A stretch of 6,563 bases of DNA from Asaia bogorensis (lineage in GTDB: Bacteria; Pseudomonadota; Alphaproteobacteria; Acetobacterales; Acetobacteraceae), in assembly GCA_945886995.1 (NCBI GenBank), contig CAMCZJ010000169.1, forward strand, positions 1 to 6,563, read 5' to 3'. Made by a program: the position numbers and the translations under genes. A model generated the notes under the pieces. The model searched no databases and had not been told where the DNA came from. It saw nothing but the letters and a program-made list of their open reading frames with translations. Positions 1 to 5,078 of the stretch are shown in pieces. Position 1 is the stretch's first letter, and every line of letters starts with the position of its first letter.

Positions 1-570
1 ATCAGCTTCGGTCAGCACCAGGCGCCATTCATTCTCATCGGCCAGCACATTCTGGCCAAAGCCAGTGTGCAGCGTGGCAAGCCGTGTGGAGATTTCCGCC
101 AGCCGCGCCCGCGCCTTCGCATCCAACCCCGCGCCAGCGCGCGTCAGGCGTAGATATAGCCGTTCCAGCAGGCGATGCTGATCGGGGGCGAGCGCCAGCG
201 CGCCTCGCGTTTCGTACAGGGCAGAGACGCGCTTGAAGATTGCCGGGTCAAGCGCCACGGCCATGCGATGTGCGGCAAGCTTCGGCGCCATTTCGCGTTC
301 CACCTGCTGCAACGCGTCCGTCGCGTGGCTCGCCGCCAGGTTGAAGAAGGTTGCGCCGATACGGCTGAGCAGCCGGCCCGCGCCTTCCAGCGCTTGGATG
401 GTGTTTTCGAAGCTCGGCGCCGCAGGATTGGCGCCGATTGCGGCGGCCTCCGCGCGATGCGCTGCCATGGCCGCTTCAAAGGCAGGCTGAAAATGGGCGG
501 GTTCAATCGCCGCGAAGGGCGGCAGGCCAAAGGGGGTGGTCCAGGGGGTCAGCAGCGGATTTTCGGTCAT
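1..570 (-). CDS. dcp: M3-family peptidyl-dipeptidase (Dcp-like), N-terminal 190 codons, cut by window edge
   Basis: Reading leftwards from the ATG at 570-568 gives 190 codons without a stop; the gene continues past position 1. The protein opens MTENPLLTPWTTPFGLPPF, followed by an IEPAHFQPAFEAAM segment and a PSFENTIQALE segment (about residues 52-62). The last visible part reads FGQNVLADENEWRLVLTEAD. These are hallmarks of the alpha-helical N-terminal domain of M3 oligopeptidases of the Dcp/OpdA group, zinc enzymes that trim dipeptides or cut short peptides during peptide recycling. The family is usually about 680 residues, so the HExxH zinc site lies outside the window and activity cannot be judged. 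No clear Shine-Dalgarno precedes the start, but the start fits the family's usual N-terminus. Dcp (peptidyl-dipeptidase) is favoured over oligopeptidase A by overall wording; the exact subfamily is uncertain. Confidence 0.88.
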   Translation of the reverse strand, partial: MTENPLLTPWTTPFGLPPFAAIEPAHFQPAFEAAMAAHRAEAAAIGANPAAPSFENTIQALEGAGRLLSRIGATFFNLAASHATDALQQVEREMAPKLAAHRMAVALDPAIFKRVSALYETRGALALAPDQHRLLERLYLRLTRAGAGLDAKARARLAEISTRLATLHTGFGQNVLADENEWRLVLTEAD

Positions 571-736
571 GGGACGAGATTGGGGCGGCAAGGGGCGATC
601 GTCGAGACCCCTTGGCTATTTTCCCGAGGCAGCGCTTGGGTTAGAAGCTGAAACGTAAGGCTGAAAGGCCGGGAAAAGTCACATAGCAAAGCGGGGCAGG
701 GTAAGCGCCGCCGCACGAACAGGGAGAAAAGCAAAA
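571..736. other. Divergent intergenic region between dcp and the Bug-type binding protein
   Basis: These 166 bases separate two genes that point away from each other, so promoters for both must lie here or be missing. I could not identify a convincing -35/-10 pair or an operator palindrome by eye. The only clear signal is the Shine-Dalgarno AGGGAG at 721-726, ten bases ahead of the ATG at 737. Confidence 0.5.
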
Positions 737-1711
737 ATGATGCAACGCAGAACAGCGCTTGGCTTGGCTTTGGCAGCGGGGCTTGCCCCGAATGCGGTGC
801 GCGCGCAGGCCGCTTGGCGCCCGACACGCCCTGTGCGGTTGGTGGTTCCCTTTGCGCCAGGTGGGTCCAACGATATTGTGGGCCGCATCATTGCGGAAGC
901 GGCGGGCAATATTCTGGGCCAGCCCGTGGTGGTGGAAAATCGCGCCGGCGCGGGCAGCGTGATTGGCGCGGAAAATGTCGCGCGCTCCCCCGCTGATGGT
1001 TATACGGTGCTGATCAATAGTGCCCATGCTTCCGTGCCCGCGCTGGTGGCGCGTGTGCCTTATGACACCATCAATGATTTCGTTGGCATCGCGGTGGCCG
1101 GGTTTTCGCCGCATGTGCTGGTGGCCAACCCACGCACGCCAGTGACGACGGCGGCAGAACTTATCGCGCTGCTGCGCGCCAATCCGGGGCGGTTTAACTT
1201 TGCCTCGGCCGGGATTGGCAGCGGCGTGCATTTGGCGGGCGAGATCTTCCGCGGCATCAGCGCCGCGCAATTCGAATTGGTGCATTACCGCGGCGGCGGG
1301 CCGGGTGTGGCGGCCTTGGTGAGCGGTGAAGCGCAATTCGGCACGCCCACCATGGCATCATGCCTTGGCCAGGTGCGCGGTGGTGGGCTGCGGGCGCTTG
1401 CCGTCGCATCAAGCCAGCGGAGCCCCGCCTTGCCGGATGTGCCGAGCGCGACCGAAGCTGGGATTCCAGGCTTTATCTTTGAGGAATTCTTCCCGATGCT
1501 GGCCCCAGCCGGCACGCCGGCGCCGATTGTGGCGGCGTTGGGGGCGGCTTTCCGCGCGGCCATTCAGCAAAGCGCCCCGCGCTTGAATGAATTGGCCGGC
1601 GTTGTGCCGCGCGCTGGCTATGAAACGCCGGATCAGGTGATGAATCTGGTGCGCGAAGGGGTGAAGACCTACACCGATGTGCTGCGTGCTGCGGGTGTGA
1701 AGCCGGAATAG
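737..1711 (+). CDS. Bug/TctC-family tripartite tricarboxylate transporter substrate-binding protein
   Basis: This 324-residue protein has the usual length and motif order of the Bug (TctC) periplasmic binding proteins, which capture small carboxylates or other organic acids for TctAB-type carriers. Residues 1-25 form a signal peptide with a twin-arginine at R4-R5 and a cleavage region VRAQA, so Tat export is possible, though Sec cannot be excluded. The mature part shows PFAPGGSNDIVGR (39-51 region, D46 in the ligand loop), the family-typical ENRAGAGSVIGAE (67-79), DGYT (87-90) and LPDVPSATEAGIPGF (232-246). A Shine-Dalgarno AGGGAG at 721-726 supports the ATG at 737; a second ATG follows directly at 740. 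No TctA or TctB membrane gene lies nearby, so this is one of the many orphan Bug proteins whose ligand cannot be read from sequence. The ends are secure, the substrate unknown. Confidence 0.93.
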   Translation: MMQRRTALGLALAAGLAPNAVRAQAAWRPTRPVRLVVPFAPGGSNDIVGRIIAEAAGNILGQPVVVENRAGAGSVIGAENVARSPADGYTVLINSAHASVPALVARVPYDTINDFVGIAVAGFSPHVLVANPRTPVTTAAELIALLRANPGRFNFASAGIGSGVHLAGEIFRGISAAQFELVHYRGGGPGVAALVSGEAQFGTPTMASCLGQVRGGGLRALAVASSQRSPALPDVPSATEAGIPGFIFEEFFPMLAPAGTPAPIVAALGAAFRAAIQQSAPRLNELAGVVPRAGYETPDQVMNLVREGVKTYTDVLRAAGVKPE

Positions 1712-1729
1712 CGGGTTTGCTTGCGCGCC

Positions 1730-1756
1730 TGCGGGGGAAGGCGACTTTCCCCCGCA
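1730..1756 (+). terminator. Strong hairpin after the Bug gene, without a U-tract
   Basis: A perfect 10-base-pair stem (TGCGGGGGAA at 1730-1739 with its complement at 1747-1756) encloses a 7-base loop, starting 19 bases after the stop of the binding-protein gene. The position suggests a transcription terminator or an mRNA 3'-end stabiliser. No run of T follows on either strand, so it is not a canonical intrinsic terminator. Confidence 0.55.
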
Positions 1757-1863
1757 ACTACCCGATGCCATCAGCTTGGCGCATGGGATGACGGATTAGT
1801 CTTCGCGGCCTGATATTGCAGGCTTGATCGCCCCAGCTTAGCGTTTTGACGTTCGCTTCGGTT

Positions 1864-1872
1864 GGAGACGAG
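1864..1872 (+). promoter_or_regulatory. Ribosome binding site that fixes a TTG start
   Basis: GGAGACGAG ends just ahead of the TTG at 1875, with the GGAG core seven bases from it. No in-frame ATG or GTG exists at the N-terminus of the downstream gene, and a signal peptide begins at this TTG. The site therefore supports TTG as the start. Confidence 0.55.
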
Positions 1873-1874
1873 TC

Positions 1875-2189
1875 TTGGCTAGGCTAGTTCTCTTCGCGCT
1901 TTTCGGCATCTTTGCCTTCGCCGGACATAGCGCCTTGGCGCAGCAAACCGTGCCCTTTCTGGGTGGGGGCTGCCCCTCGGGCACCAGCTATATTGGTTCA
2001 GGCCTTTGCCGTTCCTTGACCGTCGCGCGCTATATCCCGGCACATAATGGGCTCTGCCCAACCGGCACCTTCTTTGCGGGTGCCGGTTATTGCCAGACGG
2101 ATGGGATCACAGAATATCTGATACGTCGCCGAGGCACTTGTCCGTTGGGTACAACCTATGCCGGTGCCGGCTATTGCCGCGGGCGCTGA
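1875..2189 (+). CDS. Secreted Cys-rich protein with three 28-residue C-x11-C repeats (copy 1)
   Basis: A 104-residue protein of unknown function starts at a TTG. Residues 1-22 are a signal peptide ending ALA, with the mature chain starting QQTVPF, so it is probably periplasmic or released. The mature part is three units with cysteines at 33/45, 61/73 and 89/101. Each pair is spaced C-x11-C and first cysteines recur exactly every 28 residues. Unit cores read CPSGTSYIGSGLC, CPTGTFFAGAGYC and CPLGTTYAGAGYC; the protein ends CRGR. The pairs suggest three disulfide-closed mini-domains formed in the periplasm, which is inference. A paralog with the same unit length, unit number and C-terminus lies at 2429-2737. 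Motifs of the CPSG...GxYC kind occur, from general knowledge, in uncharacterised bacterial secreted proteins; I know no function. The reading frame is supported by the repeats; the start is less certain. Confidence 0.8.
   Translation: MARLVLFALFGIFAFAGHSALAQQTVPFLGGGCPSGTSYIGSGLCRSLTVARYIPAHNGLCPTGTFFAGAGYCQTDGITEYLIRRRGTCPLGTTYAGAGYCRGR
1950..2186 (+). repeat. Three in-frame 84-base repeat units, copy 1
   Basis: Units run at about 1950-2033, 2034-2117 and 2118-2186 (the last shortened at the stop codon). The period is 28 codons, defined by the codons for the first cysteine of each unit. The units are conserved mostly at protein level (CP-GT---G-GxC) and have diverged more than the units of the second copy. 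Confidence 0.75.
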
Positions 2190-2199
2190 AAGCCTGCGA

Positions 2200-2343
2200 C
2201 TTGACCATCCCGTGGACATGAGCGATGCGCTGCTGATCGCATCCGCCATGCATGAAATGCAGGACCGCAAGCTGTAGCGCGCGGCTGCCACCAAGTGCAT
2301 CGGTGTGGGGCAGGGCATCGCCACAGTTCTGGAAAGGGTTTGA
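2200..2343 (+). pseudogene. Decayed 3' end of a thiolase (acetyl-CoA acyltransferase) gene
   Basis: In one frame from about 2200 to the TGA at 2341-2343 the translation reads LDHPVDMSDALLIASAMHEM, then QDRKL, an in-frame TAG at 2275-2277, then RAAATKCIGVGQGIATVLERV. This matches without gaps the C-terminal end of thiolases of the PcaF/FadA/AtoB family, whose typical text is LGHPxGMSGARL...HEL......ATMCIGVGQGIA..LERV. It contains both late catalytic motifs, the His of GHP and the Cys of CxG. Three conserved glycines have become aspartate (GHP to DHP, GMSG to DMSD), the Arg of GARL is lost, Met before Cys is Lys, and a stop interrupts the frame. The 5' ~350 codons are absent: upstream lies the repeat gene. 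A dead fragment is the simplest reading; its left boundary is uncertain. A 19-codon ORF from the ATG at 2218 is unlikely to be functional. Confidence 0.78.
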
Positions 2344-2428
2344 TTTACCCTACAGTGCCATAAGCTTGTCATCCGAAAGCCAGGATTGATGGCTTCATTT
2401 CAAGCTTGCCGATGAAGGACCCCGCCCC
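2344..2428 (+). promoter_or_regulatory. Leader of the second Cys-rich gene
   Basis: This 85-base gap is the likely promoter and leader region of the downstream cluster. It contains a small hairpin (6-base stem AAGCCA at 2377-2382 with TGGCTT at 2390-2395, 7-base loop). A Shine-Dalgarno AAGGA at 2415-2419 lies nine bases before the ATG at 2429. I see no convincing -35/-10 pair. The hairpin is short and may be chance. Confidence 0.35.
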
Positions 2429-2737
2429 ATGATGCTGCGCGCCGCGCTTGTTGGAATACTCATCGCCACCGCCAGCGCTGCCATGGCGCAGCAAATGGTG
2501 CCTGCCCATAATGGTTCCTGCCCATCGGGTTCCAGCCATGCTGGGTCTGGCTATTGCCGATCTTCCTCCGGCGCAGGCTTTGTGCCCGCCAGTAATGGGT
2601 CTTGCCCATCCGGCACCAGCCACGCCGGGGCCGGGTATTGCCGGACGGATGGGCGGGTTGAATATGTGCCAAGCCGCAATGGTTCCTGCCCTTCAGGCAC
2701 CAGCCATGCTGGCGCAGGGTATTGCAAGGGGCGATAA
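2429..2737 (+). CDS. Secreted Cys-rich protein with three 28-residue C-x11-C repeats (copy 2)
   Basis: A 102-residue paralog of the protein at 1875-2189. Residues 1-20 form a signal peptide ending AMA, with mature start QQMVPAHNGS. Cysteines fall at 31/43, 59/71 and 87/99, giving three C-x11-C units with an exact 28-residue period. The units are nearly identical: core NGSCPSGTSHAGAGYC in units 2 and 3, and NGSCPSGSSHAGSGYC in unit 1. The protein ends CKGR, as copy 1 ends CRGR. Units 2 and 3 differ at eight of these 16 codons, all synonymously, which points to selection on the protein. The mature chain is rich in Gly, Ser and Cys and has no predicted enzyme motif, so a structural, metal-handling or envelope role is conceivable but unproven. 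ATG at 2429 has the RBS AAGGA; the adjacent ATG at 2432 is an alternative. It may be the first gene of a small operon reaching 3310. Confidence 0.88.
   Translation: MMLRAALVGILIATASAAMAQQMVPAHNGSCPSGSSHAGSGYCRSSSGAGFVPASNGSCPSGTSHAGAGYCRTDGRVEYVPSRNGSCPSGTSHAGAGYCKGR
2498..2734 (+). repeat. Three in-frame 84-base repeat units, copy 2
   Basis: Units run at 2498-2581, 2582-2665 and 2666-2734 (the last shortened by the stop). Each starts with a GTG valine codon (VPA or VPS) and carries NGSCPSG...GYC. The units have drifted at third codon positions while the amino acids are kept, so this is an old internal duplication and not a recent slippage product. Confidence 0.8.
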
Positions 2738-2765
2738 AGCCCCTGGATCAGGGGAGAAGCCATTC

Positions 2766-2951
2766 ATGCAGTCCATCGGCAAGGCACTTGGCCAAAGCCT
2801 GGATCAGGCGACCTATGCTGGCTATCGGGTGGGGTTTGAAGCCGCGCGCGAAGAAGCCGCTTTGCTGGCGGAATTGGCCGGGCAGGGGGCGCTTGCCGCG
2901 CAGCTTCGCGCCATGCGGCCCTTGCCCGATAAGCATGAGAAACAGGCATGA
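2766..2951 (+). CDS. Hypothetical 61-residue protein
   Basis: An unrecognised small protein beginning MQSIGKALGQSLDQATYAGY. An SD sequence GGGGAG at 2751-2756, nine bases before the ATG, decides the start within a longer open frame. Residues about 5-50 look mostly helical and alanine-rich, with an acidic patch EAAREE (25-30) and a basic, Pro-containing tail (RPLPDKHEKQ). There is no signal peptide, membrane segment or cysteine, so it is probably cytoplasmic. It begins 28 bases after the second Cys-rich gene and its stop codon overlaps the start of the next gene (ATGA at 2948-2951), which suggests co-translation with the zinc-ribbon protein. No function can be assigned. Confidence 0.62.
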   Translation: MQSIGKALGQSLDQATYAGYRVGFEAAREEAALLAELAGQGALAAQLRAMRPLPDKHEKQA

Positions 2952-3100
2952 CCCCGCGCAAAGTGATGGAATGCCCCCATTGTGGGGAGGCAACCCAGGT
3001 GAACCGCCTGCCCCAAGCCGGGGCCTTTTGTTCCTGCGCGGCGCAAAGGCCCTTGCCAATCCCGGGGCTCGGCGGGGATGATGCAAGCCTAAAAAAATAG
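2948..3100 (+). CDS. Hypothetical 50-residue zinc-ribbon protein
   Basis: A short protein starting MTPRKVMECPHCGEATQVN. It has four cysteines, C9-x2-C12 and C28-x-C30, the spacing of a small treble-clef or rubredoxin-like zinc ribbon (CPHCG knuckle plus CSC). The tail after residue 34 is Pro/Gly-rich and ends DDASLKK. Such mini zinc ribbons often bind metal in cytoplasmic proteins that touch nucleic acid or other proteins; the role here is unknown. The ATG overlaps the previous stop by four bases (ATGA), typical of translational coupling. The stop TAG lies at 3098-3100. The reading frame is supported by the cysteine pattern and the tight spacing, with no other strong evidence. Confidence 0.6.
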   Translation: MTPRKVMECPHCGEATQVNRLPQAGAFCSCAAQRPLPIPGLGGDDASLKK

Positions 3101-3109
3101 GGTGCTAGG

Positions 3110-3310
3110 ATGATCTTGCCGAAACTGGCCTGCGGGCTTGCCGTCATGCGCCTTGGCGGCGTGGCGGCTATGGGGTTTGCCGGGCTCGTGGGCCTTGGCG
3201 CGGTGGGGCTTGGTGCGGCTTATCTGCTGCGAAGCCGCATGAAGCAAAGCACGGATTGGGCGGAAGACACCCGCAAGCCCGTCCCTGACCTGCCGCCCGA
3301 TCCGGAATAA
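3110..3310 (+). CDS. Small glycine-rich single-pass membrane protein
   Basis: This 66-residue protein has a hydrophobic stretch from about residue 16 to 40, with glycines spaced every two to five residues (G16, G17, G22, G25, G28, G30, G33, G35). Such spacing commonly allows close helix packing. RSRMK (41-45) follows the segment, then an acidic, proline-rich tail (DLPPDPE at the end). The positive residues right after the helix suggest the tail is cytoplasmic. AGGG at 3099-3102 sits seven bases before the ATG, and the gene starts nine bases after the zinc-ribbon stop, so it probably belongs to the same transcript. Its stop is only six bases from the stop of the convergent ubiE. It may be an inner-membrane accessory protein; no family is recognised. 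Confidence 0.65.
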   Translation: MILPKLACGLAVMRLGGVAAMGFAGLVGLGAVGLGAAYLLRSRMKQSTDWAEDTRKPVPDLPPDPE

Positions 3311-3316
3311 GGTTTT

Positions 3317-4066
3317 TTACAACCGCCAGCCGCTATGCATGGCGACAATGCCGCCCGATAGGTTCCGATAGGAAACACGCTCCAGCCCCGCGCGGCGCAT
3401 CATGCCGGCCAGCGTTTCCTGATCCGGGAACATGCGAATGCTCTCGGCCAAATATTCATAGGAAGCACGGTCCTTCGCGACATATTCGCCAATAACCGGC
3501 AGCGCCTTGAAGGACCAGGTATCGTAAATGGCTTCCAGCGCCGCCACCTCAACCCTGGAAAATTCCAGGCAATGGAACCGCCCACCGGGGCGGAGCACAC
3601 GCCGCGCTTCGGCCAGTACCGCATCCTTGTCGGTACAATTGCGAAGCCCAAAGGCGATAGACACCCTCTCCACACTGCGGTCCGGCAGGGGGATGCGTTC
3701 CGCATCCACACACATGAAGAAAAGCCCGCTAACCAGCCCGCGTGACAGGGCGCGCCCTTGCGCCACTTCCAGCATGGCTGGGTTCACATCCGTCAGGATC
3801 ACCCGCCCCGCGCCGCGTTCCAGCGCGAGGAAGGAGATATCGCCCGTGCCCCCCGCAAGATCGAGCAGCGTGTCATGCGGCCCCGCGCCAATGGCATTCA
3901 CAAAAATGCGTTTCCAGACCCGATGCACGCCAAGCGACATCAAATCATTCATCACGTCATATTTGGGTGCCACGCTTTCGAACACGGCGCGCACCATGCC
4001 GGCCTTTTCGGCCTTGGGGATTTTGCGGTAACCGAAATCAGTCTCTGGGGCGGCGGGATCAATCAT
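3317..4066 (-). CDS. ubiE: Demethylmenaquinone/2-polyprenyl-benzoquinol C-methyltransferase UbiE
   Basis: UbiE transfers a methyl group from S-adenosylmethionine to carbon 2 of the quinol ring in ubiquinone (and, where present, menaquinone) biosynthesis at the inner membrane. The 249-residue product matches the normal ~250. It shows the N-terminal FGYRKIPKAEKAGMVRAVFE (11-30), then APKYDVMNDLMSLGVHRVWK (33-52), the SAM-binding loop LDLAGGTGDIS (68-78) and the acidic strand end TDVNPAM (92-98). It also has FGLRN (139-143), RRVLRPGGRF (155-164) and the UbiE signature YEYLAESIRMFPDQETLAGM (203-222). A longer open frame extends upstream to 4225, but the family N-terminus begins at the ATG at 4066-4064, which lies only 41 bases from mutM. 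That makes it divergent from mutM, as in many alphaproteobacteria. No residue seems to be missing; function is confidently assigned. Confidence 0.96.
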   Translation of the reverse strand: MIDPAAPETDFGYRKIPKAEKAGMVRAVFESVAPKYDVMNDLMSLGVHRVWKRIFVNAIGAGPHDTLLDLAGGTGDISFLALERGAGRVILTDVNPAMLEVAQGRALSRGLVSGLFFMCVDAERIPLPDRSVERVSIAFGLRNCTDKDAVLAEARRVLRPGGRFHCLEFSRVEVAALEAIYDTWSFKALPVIGEYVAKDRASYEYLAESIRMFPDQETLAGMMRRAGLERVSYRNLSGGIVAMHSGWRL

Positions 4067-4107
4067 GGCGCCATCATAACCGCGAGGCGCCAGAAAGGGG
4101 AGTGCCA
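4067..4107. promoter_or_regulatory. 41-base divergent ubiE/mutM spacer with mutM RBS
   Basis: The two start codons are separated by only 41 bases, so promoters of each gene must overlap the other gene's 5' region. The mutM Shine-Dalgarno AAAGGGGAG (4094-4102) ends five bases before its ATG. No clear promoter boxes are visible. Confidence 0.5.
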
Positions 4108-5004
4108 ATGCCCGAATTGCCGGAAGTGGAAACCGTGATGCGCGGCCTTCAGGCCGTGCTGGAAGGTGAACGCATCGCCTGGGCCGAAACGCGCCGCGAT
4201 GGCATGCGCTTTCCCTTCCCGCCACGGCTTGCGGAACGGTTGCGCGGGCGGCGCGTGGTCGGCTTCCGCCGCCGGGCGAAGTATATCCTCATGCGGCTGG
4301 AAGGCGGGGAGAGTCTGCTGATCCATCTTGGCATGTCAGGCCGCATGGTGGCGCGGCGGGAAGGTGCGGCGGTGGTGCCTCGCCTGGCCAAGCAGGGCGT
4401 ATTTTCTGACGCGCGCGGCCATAACGCGCCGCCCGAGGCGCATGAGCATCTGGCCTTCGGCACGGAAGGCGGCTGGCATATCGGCTTTGTGGACCCGCGC
4501 CGCTTTGGCAGCGTGGATCTGGTGGCAACCGAGGTTGAGGACCAACACAAGCTCCTGGCTGACCTTGGCCCGGAACCGCTGGGGGCCGAAATCTCCCCTT
4601 CCTGGCTTTCTGCCGCGCTGGCCGGCAAGCGAACCCCGATAAAGGCCGCACTTCTGGATCAGCGGGTGATCGCCGGGCTTGGCAATATCTATGTCTGTGA
4701 GGCGCTGTACCGCGCCGGTATCTCACCCCGGCGTTCCGCCCATACGGTGGCGGGCGCCCGGGCAGAGCGGCTGGCCCCCGCCATCAAGGCTGTGCTGATC
4801 GAGGCGATTGCCGCTGGCGGGTCTAGTCTGCGCGATTACGTCCGCGCCGATGGTGAGATTGGGCGCTTTCAGGAGAATTTCGCCGTCTATGGCCGGGAAG
4901 GGGAAGCTTGCCCGGGCTGTCCCGGCGCACCGGATTGCCCCGGCATCAAGCGCATTGTGCAATCCGGCCGATCGAGCTTTTTCTGCCCGGTGCGGCAGCG
5001 CTGA
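4108..5004 (+). CDS. mutM: Formamidopyrimidine-DNA glycosylase (8-oxoguanine repair)
   Basis: MutM (Fpg) is a bifunctional DNA glycosylase/AP lyase that removes 8-oxoguanine and formamidopyrimidines. The 298-residue product begins PELPEVETV after the initiator Met, giving the catalytic N-terminal Pro and Glu3. K58 (RAKYIL) and M76 (HLGMSGRM) fit the intercalating and phosphate-binding residues, and DPRRFG (129-134) supplies the Arg and Phe that wedge into the DNA. The helix-two-turn-helix region includes GLGNIYVCEALYRAGI (190-205). It is longer than E. coli Fpg (269), mostly from insertions in the middle (about 81-121). The C-terminal finger is unusual: cysteines at 268, 271, 277 and 293, ending FCPVRQR, where the family has FCPxCQ. 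The fourth ligand is thus missing and an extra Cys (277) is present. Context: divergent from ubiE. Start supported by RBS and family N-terminus. Confidence 0.96.
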   Translation: MPELPEVETVMRGLQAVLEGERIAWAETRRDGMRFPFPPRLAERLRGRRVVGFRRRAKYILMRLEGGESLLIHLGMSGRMVARREGAAVVPRLAKQGVFSDARGHNAPPEAHEHLAFGTEGGWHIGFVDPRRFGSVDLVATEVEDQHKLLADLGPEPLGAEISPSWLSAALAGKRTPIKAALLDQRVIAGLGNIYVCEALYRAGISPRRSAHTVAGARAERLAPAIKAVLIEAIAAGGSSLRDYVRADGEIGRFQENFAVYGREGEACPGCPGAPDCPGIKRIVQSGRSSFFCPVRQR

Positions 5005-5078
5005 GCCTTTCCGAACTGGCGCAAGTCAGCGCAAGAAACGGATGGTCTGTCCGCGCTGTCTGGGGCAGATTTCCACCC

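Noticed and set aside
641..1336. Long minus-strand open frames inside the Bug-protein gene
   Set aside because: Typical shadow frames of high-GC coding DNA; no motifs and no RBS.
2377..2395. Small hairpin before the second Cys-rich gene as a possible regulator
   Set aside because: Six-base stem only; not enough to call a riboswitch or operator.
1875..2737. CRISPR-like or minisatellite explanation for the repeats
   Set aside because: The period is a whole number of codons, conservation is at protein level with synonymous drift, and there are no spacers.
2448..2765. Longer frame upstream of the 61-residue gene
   Set aside because: It runs through the repeat gene in another frame; its repetitive Pro/Ala-rich text mirrors the repeats, and the RBS sits at 2751-2756.
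2742..2808. Direct repeat of CCTGGATCAGG at 2742-2752 and 2798-2808
   Set aside because: Eleven bases, 56 apart, one copy inside a gene; no element boundaries or further symmetry, so probably chance.
3742..4107. Open frame extending mutM upstream by 122 codons
   Set aside because: It overlaps ubiE on the other strand, and the mature MutM must begin Pro-Glu directly after the initiator Met, which fixes the start at 4108.
4067..4225. Upstream extension of the ubiE frame to 4225
   Set aside because: It would overlap mutM by over 100 bases and encodes sequence unlike any UbiE N-terminus; the ATG at 4066 gives the family length.
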